DNA from: an uncultured Prevotella sp.
Lineage (GTDB): Bacteria; Bacteroidota; Bacteroidia; Bacteroidales; Bacteroidaceae
Direction: 5' to 3'
Assembly (NCBI GenBank): GCA_938028745.1
Contig: CALIZL010000088.1
Coordinates: forward strand, 1 to 10,226
Length of the DNA stretch: 10,226 bases
Program-made: the position numbers and the translations under genes
Part shown: one piece after another, positions 6,207 to 10,226 of the stretch
Position numbering within the stretch: the stretch's first letter is position 1
Layout of the letters: each line of letters begins with the position of its first letter
The notes under the pieces: model-generated
The model's database searches: none
What the model saw: only the letters and a program-made list of their open reading frames with translations
What the model was told of the DNA's origin: nothing

Positions 6207-7049
6207 CTAAGGAAGTTCTATTGGTTCAAAAGGTATTGGCTTTTCATCGGTTGCAGTCATTTCTACAAGCTTCCCACTTACAACTTTCATCCTTTTTACA
6301 CCTGTTGCATTGAGTAGAGCATTTGTGGATTTAAACTGTCTTTTAATTGTTGCACTAGCTTTTTTGCTATCAGTCTTTTTAGTACCGCTATATATATGGT
6401 CATATATCGGTTCGTCCACATTCTGCAAATTTGTAATAGACCATATATATTTTTTTTCCGAGTCTTCTATTTGCATAATTAGGCCAGGAAGACCTTCAAA
6501 TTTATATGGTCCATAATGTATAGGAATATCTGGAGCATACCAAGCTGTATAAATACGTTTGCCAAATGTTAATGTCGCCTTATGACATTTATGATTTAAA
6601 ATTGTAATAGTTGTTCCATTAGTTAATGACCAGTTTTGCTTGACAAATTGTTCAAGGTATCTTAGCGTTCCCAATTGGAAAAACATACGATAGTTGACTA
6701 ATGTTCCTTGTGAAGAATAATGATTGATAATTTCATATGGAAATACTGCATCAGAAAGATGAGGAGTTGGACGCCCCATTTTAAAGTTTGATGTAGCTAG
6801 GGTATCATAGTGTAATAATCTATCGCTGTAATCTTTGACAACTTTTGTACCTATTTGCACTATTCGAGTATCTTGATTATATTCCTTATCATTATTGCTA
6901 TATTTGAATTTTAGGCAATAAGTTATTCTATACTTAGCATGGTCAAGGACATTACTTTTTTCAATCGAGGCACAGCCTTGAGTGTAGGTTTGGCTAAATG
7001 TTAATATGGCTTGTATTAACAACGCAAACGTTAAATTTATCTTTTTCAT
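6207..7049 (-). CDS. GLPGLI family secreted protein
   Basis: The 280-residue protein begins with an export signal (about 1-19, MKKINLTFALLIQAILTFS), so it acts outside the cytoplasm, probably in the periplasm or at the outer membrane. The family-defining motif is at 184-191 (FEGLPGLI), preceded by YTAWYAPDIPIHYGPYK as in typical members. The molecular function of the GLPGLI family is unknown. Members are often encoded next to TonB-dependent receptors or GG-leader RiPP genes in Bacteroidetes, and both are here. The gene lies between the precursor hairpin and the maturase, four bases before the latter. It appears intact, but it may be an orphan now that its neighbours are broken. Confidence 0.9.
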   Translation of the reverse strand: MKKINLTFALLIQAILTFSQTYTQGCASIEKSNVLDHAKYRITYCLKFKYSNNDKEYNQDTRIVQIGTKVVKDYSDRLLHYDTLATSNFKMGRPTPHLSDAVFPYEIINHYSSQGTLVNYRMFFQLGTLRYLEQFVKQNWSLTNGTTITILNHKCHKATLTFGKRIYTAWYAPDIPIHYGPYKFEGLPGLIMQIEDSEKKYIWSITNLQNVDEPIYDHIYSGTKKTDSKKASATIKRQFKSTNALLNATGVKRMKVVSGKLVEMTATDEKPIPFEPIELP

Positions 7050-7066
7050 ATTTCTAAATATATTAA

Positions 7067-7096
7067 ACAGCTAAGAGGATAAATCCTCTTAGCTGT
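7067..7096 (-). terminator. Strong hairpin between precursor and GLPGLI genes
   Basis: A perfect 13-bp stem (acagctaagagga with its complement) closes a 4-nt loop. It starts 10 bases after the precursor stop codon. On the minus strand it is followed by TTAATATATTTAG, only moderately T-rich. It probably acts as a leaky terminator or 3'-end stabiliser, making precursor mRNA more abundant than that of the downstream enzyme genes, a common arrangement in peptide-modification operons. Confidence 0.6.
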
Positions 7097-7106
7097 AGGT
7101 TGGAAA

Positions 7107-7295
7107 CTAATGTCTTCCAATCCAGATGATAGAACTAGAGGATTCAAGATCTCCTGCGCGATTCGCCAAGCCGTTATCACTTGTTGATGACGGACCATGA
7201 CAACCACACCATTCATCAGAACCACCAATAAGGTTGTTCATCTCCCTAGCTTCTAAAGCTCGTTTGGAGAACTCATGTAATTTTAGTTTTTTCAT
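7107..7295 (-). CDS. GG-Bacteroidales-type RiPP precursor peptide
   Basis: The 62-residue peptide has a charged leader (MKKLKLHEFSKRALEAREMN) ending in NLIGG at 22-25, the double-glycine cleavage site seen in radical-SAM-modified Bacteroidales precursors. Cleavage after GG would release a 37-residue core starting SDEWCGCHG. The core carries a CxC pair (Cys30, Cys32), an SSTSDNG segment, a run of four serines and a WIGRH tail. Family members often share the CGC and S-T-x-D-N-G features. The expected modifying enzyme is the radical SAM protein two genes downstream, now truncated. The receptor upstream and the GLPGLI protein downstream suggest that the product is exported or sensed at the envelope. 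Its biological role and chemistry are unknown. The start at 7295 is chosen because it gives the canonical MKKLKL leader. Confidence 0.85.
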   Translation of the reverse strand: MKKLKLHEFSKRALEAREMNNLIGGSDEWCGCHGPSSTSDNGLANRAGDLESSSSIIWIGRH

Positions 7296-7327
7296 ACTAA
7301 ATAATTAAATAAAACGTTTGTTTAAGC

Positions 7328-7356
7328 TAAACTTACCGTATTTTACGGATCTAAAC
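7328..7356 (-). promoter_or_regulatory. Weak candidate promoter with inverted repeat upstream of the precursor
   Basis: On the minus strand TAAGTTTA (7335-7328) matches the TAnnTTTG box at all but the last position, about 33 bases before the precursor ATG. A GTTTA element lies upstream at 7356-7352, with spacing slightly short of 19. An inverted repeat CCGTA-TTT-TACGG (7336-7348) touches the box and could be an operator. This would give the precursor its own promoter after the receptor gene. Confidence 0.3.
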
Positions 7357-7424
7357 GCTCTTTTATGATACATAATATGTTTTGGTTTCTTCTGTTTTTA
7401 AACTTGATTATTACAACTTTTCCC

Positions 7425-9539
7425 TCATAATATCTTGAATCTCATCTTCATCAATACGCTTCGACCTCTGATACCGTATTGAGTAATGTAGGAAGAAAGT
7501 CCTGACTGTGTAGAATTTAAATAAGTTTGATTGTTGAATAGGTTAGTACATACCAGACTGAACCTTATCCGCTTACAGTTATAAATTACTTCAATATCTT
7601 CAGAAATATAATTTTTATTGATGGTATTACGGTTATTATAGTATTGATAAATACCAAAATTGAGATCGATATGGATTGGTAACGAGAAAGTCAAGGTTGC
7701 TTTGTTTGTAAATTGTGTGAGTTCAGGTATATTGCTACCATCTTTTATTCCTACTGTAGAATTGGCAAATACTCCTCGATAGTTTAGTGCAAGAAAAGAA
7801 TTTAGTACAGCAGAAAAGTCTAGATTGAAAGCCAATATTTTCGATTGACTATCTATCACTTGATCTTGCAAGAGTATAGGATTGCTACCGAATATAAATC
7901 GCCCTTCCCAACCTATTTTTGAACGTTTCCAATCAAATCCCTTACTTCCCTGGAGAAGTATAAAACATGAATGCCCAATTTGATTGGTGTGTACACTGTT
8001 AAGTATCTCTGTATTGCCTTTATACGAATAGCCATATAGAATTCTTGGAAGAGTATGTGTATAACCAGTAGAAATGTCTACAAAGAGCATTGAGAGCAAA
8101 TTTTTATAATTATAGCTACAACTGCACTGCCACGAGTCTGCATTATATAAATCTTGAGACGTATAGACAGTTTGTACATTATATTTAGTTAGGATATTTT
8201 GACTGTAAAGTTTGGAAAGGGGGGGAGTATGTGTTGAACGCCATATAGATAAAGATAGTGTGTTATCAGTATTGAGATTGTAGCGCATTGTCATTTTAGG
8301 CGATGTTACTATCTGGTTCTTGGTGCTCAATGTTTTGCCGTTTATTTCTTTTAAAATGCAATGTTGATACAATATTGGGGAATATGCATCTATAGAAAAT
8401 CGCCGGAATTTCACGAAACATTCTACTCCCATACCTGCATTAAAACGAGTCATGCTAAGGTTATTAGCAGCAAATAATGTTGTTATATCGTTTTCTAATA
8501 AACGAGAAAGCTGACTTTCCAATCGGTCGTGATGGACATTCATATTTGTAACAAGATGAATTTGGACAGGTCCAATAATAAGGGCTTGGAGAAACCTCAT
8601 CGTATTCTCTGTGTAAAAGTTGCGTGTTTTAGCATGCTGGTATAGCCCCTTTGAAATGCTGATACTGTCTTCGTTGAATAAATCAATATTAACACCAAGC
8701 CAATGTGGCCTTTGTGAAAAACCGGTCTTCGAATTTATTTCCATACCTTTCTCGTGGTCTCCTCTTTTTATCCAGTGTAGGTAATTACTTGTATTAAAAT
8801 AATCCATAGCACTATTTTGGATGATTTGCTCTTTATTGACTATATTCATTGAATAGTGCTCTCTCTGATAGTTTAATCTGATTTGTTCCTTTAGGTAATT
8901 CATTTTTTTATTGCTTTCAATGCTGAAGTCTAAGTATGCCATGTGCTCTTTTTTTTTGCCATTGCTGATTTCGTTAAAAGCTATGGTGGTATTATCAGGC
9001 AGGAGATGTTGTACTGTAGTTTGGCTATTTCGATTTTCGCTGTCGGTATAATAAGCTGCATTGAGAGCAAGTTCGGCATCTCTACCAACACGATAAACAT
9101 TATTATAGTTAAAAGAATGTGAACGATTGAAGTAGTATTTTTCTTTACTTATCTCCGGGGGGATAAGAAAGCTAATCTGAGTGAGCATAGGACTGTCTGT
9201 GTCCCTAAAATCAAACGATTGTAGTTCACTACAAAGGTCTTTACCCGTGTTATTTCCCTTGTAAATGGCAAAAAACTGACTATTCTTTTTGAAAAGGGTT
9301 GCCATCAAATTATTATTCCATAGCATTTTTCTTTCAGCACCACCACTTAGCGTCGCAATAACATTGAACACCCCTTTAACTCCCTTACGAAGTCTCAAAT
9401 TTATAGAGGCTTTATCTTCTTCTGTTAAACCTTTTAAAGCCTTAATATCTTGATGGTTCTGAAAAACTTGAACAGTAGCAATCGCATTTGGATCTATGTT
9501 GTTGGTGACTATACCATAGCGGTCTTTCATCATATCCAT
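7425..9539 (-). CDS. TonB-dependent receptor, C-terminal part (plug end and beta-barrel), frameshifted
   Basis: The 704-codon frame holds the rest of an outer-membrane TonB-dependent transporter. It opens inside the plug domain with DMMKDRYGI, NNIDPNAIATVQVFQNHQDIKALKGL and continues through a long barrel rich in alternating aromatic strands, ending in RGRSVLMKMRFKIL. The product would have no signal peptide and no complete plug, so on its own it cannot be placed in the membrane correctly. It continues directly from the frame at 9530-10087: both read KG followed by (L/M)DMMK once one base is restored near 9535-9541. Its ATG overlaps the end of the upstream frame by 10 bases, so coupled re-initiation is conceivable but would still yield two separate pieces. 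No SusD partner is nearby, so it is not a SusC/SusD glycan system. Its link to the RiPP genes suggests uptake or export of the peptide. Confidence 0.8.
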   Translation of the reverse strand: MDMMKDRYGIVTNNIDPNAIATVQVFQNHQDIKALKGLTEEDKASINLRLRKGVKGVFNVIATLSGGAERKMLWNNNLMATLFKKNSQFFAIYKGNNTGKDLCSELQSFDFRDTDSPMLTQISFLIPPEISKEKYYFNRSHSFNYNNVYRVGRDAELALNAAYYTDSENRNSQTTVQHLLPDNTTIAFNEISNGKKKEHMAYLDFSIESNKKMNYLKEQIRLNYQREHYSMNIVNKEQIIQNSAMDYFNTSNYLHWIKRGDHEKGMEINSKTGFSQRPHWLGVNIDLFNEDSISISKGLYQHAKTRNFYTENTMRFLQALIIGPVQIHLVTNMNVHHDRLESQLSRLLENDITTLFAANNLSMTRFNAGMGVECFVKFRRFSIDAYSPILYQHCILKEINGKTLSTKNQIVTSPKMTMRYNLNTDNTLSLSIWRSTHTPPLSKLYSQNILTKYNVQTVYTSQDLYNADSWQCSCSYNYKNLLSMLFVDISTGYTHTLPRILYGYSYKGNTEILNSVHTNQIGHSCFILLQGSKGFDWKRSKIGWEGRFIFGSNPILLQDQVIDSQSKILAFNLDFSAVLNSFLALNYRGVFANSTVGIKDGSNIPELTQFTNKATLTFSLPIHIDLNFGIYQYYNNRNTINKNYISEDIEVIYNCKRIRFSLVCTNLFNNQTYLNSTQSGLSSYITQYGIRGRSVLMKMRFKIL

Positions 9540-10087
9540 CCCTTTATATATAAATGCTTAACAGGCTTTCCTTTTACGGAAATTTCACCTGATTCACCAA
9601 CAGTAATTCCAGGCATCTTTTTTAACACGTCACCAAGAGAAAGTTCATTTTTAGAAAGAAATGATGAAACGTTGTAATTGATAGTGTCTTCTTGAGCATA
9701 TAATCTAGTACTTTTCACTACAATTTCTTTTAGTATAAATGTTTTTTCTTCTACGATGATATTAAATTCTCTTGTTTTGGAAGGTATGTAGGCAGTATAG
9801 TTGCCTATGTTGAGCCCTGTAGCTATCACTTTTATGCTATCACCTTTATATGCACTTTCTATAGAATAAGCCCCGTTTTCATCTGATATACAATATGCTG
9901 CGATATTATTCAAATCATTAGTAAAATAGATAATTATATTGACATCTACGAGAGGTTTCCCTGCTTTTGTCATTATTTTACCCCATAATTTGAAAGGGAC
10001 TGCTTGTCCAAACACAGGCATATAAATTGTAGCACATAATACAAGTATGCATACTATTTTATTTTTTATTTTATCGGTAGAAATCAT
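9530..10087 (-). CDS. TonB-dependent receptor, N-terminal part (signal, regulatory-like domain, plug start), frameshifted
   Basis: The 185-codon frame begins with a signal peptide (about 1-27, cleavage near VFG-Q). A carboxypeptidase-regulatory-like beta-sandwich follows at roughly 33-115 (LWGKIMTKAGKPLVDVNI, then SDENGAYSI). The plug domain starts with LKEIVVKS (119-126) and LSLGDVLKKMPGITV (149-163). The frame ends abruptly after KHLYIKGWI, just where related receptors continue with a GLD- or GMD-type segment. The remainder lies in the next frame (7425-9539). Together they would give a receptor of about 885 residues, normal for this type. The break is most simply a single-base deletion, or a sequencing error. 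The gene is the first of the minus-strand locus, followed by the precursor peptide. Confidence 0.82.
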   Translation of the reverse strand: MISTDKIKNKIVCILVLCATIYMPVFGQAVPFKLWGKIMTKAGKPLVDVNIIIYFTNDLNNIAAYCISDENGAYSIESAYKGDSIKVIATGLNIGNYTAYIPSKTREFNIIVEEKTFILKEIVVKSTRLYAQEDTINYNVSSFLSKNELSLGDVLKKMPGITVGESGEISVKGKPVKHLYIKGWI

Positions 10088-10143
10088 TTTGGCAACATTT
10101 TATAAAATTGAAGTCATCTAGACGTTTTAAATCTCTACAAATT

Positions 10144-10196
10144 GAGAGGAGTTTATCATCTTTGTACTGTAAAAAACCAAGATAAACACTCCTCTC
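10144..10196 (+). repeat. Hairpin directly upstream of the transposase start
   Basis: GAGAGGAGT-TTATC (10144-10157) pairs with GATAAACACTCCTCTC (10181-10196), with two unpaired bases, across a 23-nt loop. The stem ends directly at the ATG at 10197. A CATCTTTG box (10158-10165), one mismatch from TAnnTTTG, lies in the loop, so transcripts started there would lack the 5' arm, while read-through transcripts from outside would fold and could block translation. Confidence 0.55.
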
Positions 10197-10226
10197 ATGT
10201 ACGAAGTACTGGACAAAGATACAATA
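10197..10226 (+). CDS. Transposase N-terminus, truncated by window end
   Basis: Only ten codons are visible: MYEVLDKDTI. I recall this as the opening of an IS5-type transposase family common in Prevotella and Bacteroides, but ten residues are too few to be sure. The start is supported by its position immediately after the hairpin leader. It is unrelated to the transposase remnant at 5195-5848, whose N-terminus is MEAKIEKISEL. Confidence 0.5.
   Translation, partial: MYEVLDKDTI

Larger units (their letters stand above)
10144..10226 (+). mobile_element. Left part of a second insertion sequence, cut by the window edge
   Basis: A transposase-like start codon frame at 10197 is preceded by a long imperfect inverted repeat (10144-10157 with 10181-10196), a layout seen at the 5' ends of insertion sequences. 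The outer boundary cannot be fixed because the other end is outside the window. It sits in the upstream region of the TonB receptor gene and may have separated that gene from its native promoter. Confidence 0.4.

Noticed and set aside
7046..7228. 60-codon minus-strand frame overlapping the precursor peptide
   Set aside because: It is out of frame with the canonical GG-leader peptide and passes through the hairpin; it is most likely a shadow.
7425..10087. SusC-type glycan importer
   Set aside because: There is no SusD-like lipoprotein or glycoside hydrolase nearby; the N-terminal domain and neighbours fit a different TonB-receptor group.

Overview
The window looks like a Bacteroidales chromosome, most likely a Prevotella-type species. 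Three things point there: promoter boxes of the Bacteroidetes TTTG/TAnnTTTG type, Bacteroidales-style proteins (a GLPGLI protein, a GG-leader peptide with a radical SAM partner, a TonB-dependent receptor with a carboxypeptidase-regulatory-like N-terminus), and insertion-sequence remnants of kinds common in Prevotella and Bacteroides. Species-level placement is inference.

Layout. Positions 1-1171 hold no convincing protein gene. They contain a short G-rich direct repeat, two 40-nt direct repeats (551-590, 628-667), and a small transcription unit: a textbook promoter at 794-824 followed by a hairpin and T-tract ending near 920, probably a small RNA of about 90 nt. Positions 1172-4706, minus strand, are a complete de novo NAD operon in transcription order nadB, nadA, nadC. 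A good promoter sits just upstream of nadB. It makes nicotinate mononucleotide from aspartate by way of iminoaspartate and quinolinate.

Positions 4737-5097 are intergenic, with another copy of the dispersed repeat and degenerate CAACTCACC-like low-complexity sequence. Positions 5098-5960 are a small insertion element with 18-bp perfect terminal inverted repeats. Its transposase survives only as N-terminal, middle and C-terminal pieces joined across two internal deletions, so it cannot mobilise itself. Its left-hand end abuts, and its insertion truncates, a radical SAM peptide maturase (5960-6202).

Positions 5960-10087, minus strand, are the remains of a GG-Bacteroidales-type ribosomal peptide (RiPP) locus. 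In transcription order it has a TonB-dependent outer-membrane receptor (split by a one-base frameshift near 9535), a 62-aa precursor peptide with a GG leader and CGC/Ser-rich core, a strong hairpin, a secreted GLPGLI protein, and the decapitated maturase. The sequence is much more AT-rich than the nad operon (a sampled line at 6541 is 30% GC, one at 2101 is 50%), which suggests separate ancestry. With the maturase truncated and the receptor frameshifted, the system is probably non-functional here unless maturase is supplied elsewhere.

Positions 10144-10226 appear to be the start of a second, different insertion sequence on the plus strand, with a hairpin leader and the first ten codons of a transposase.
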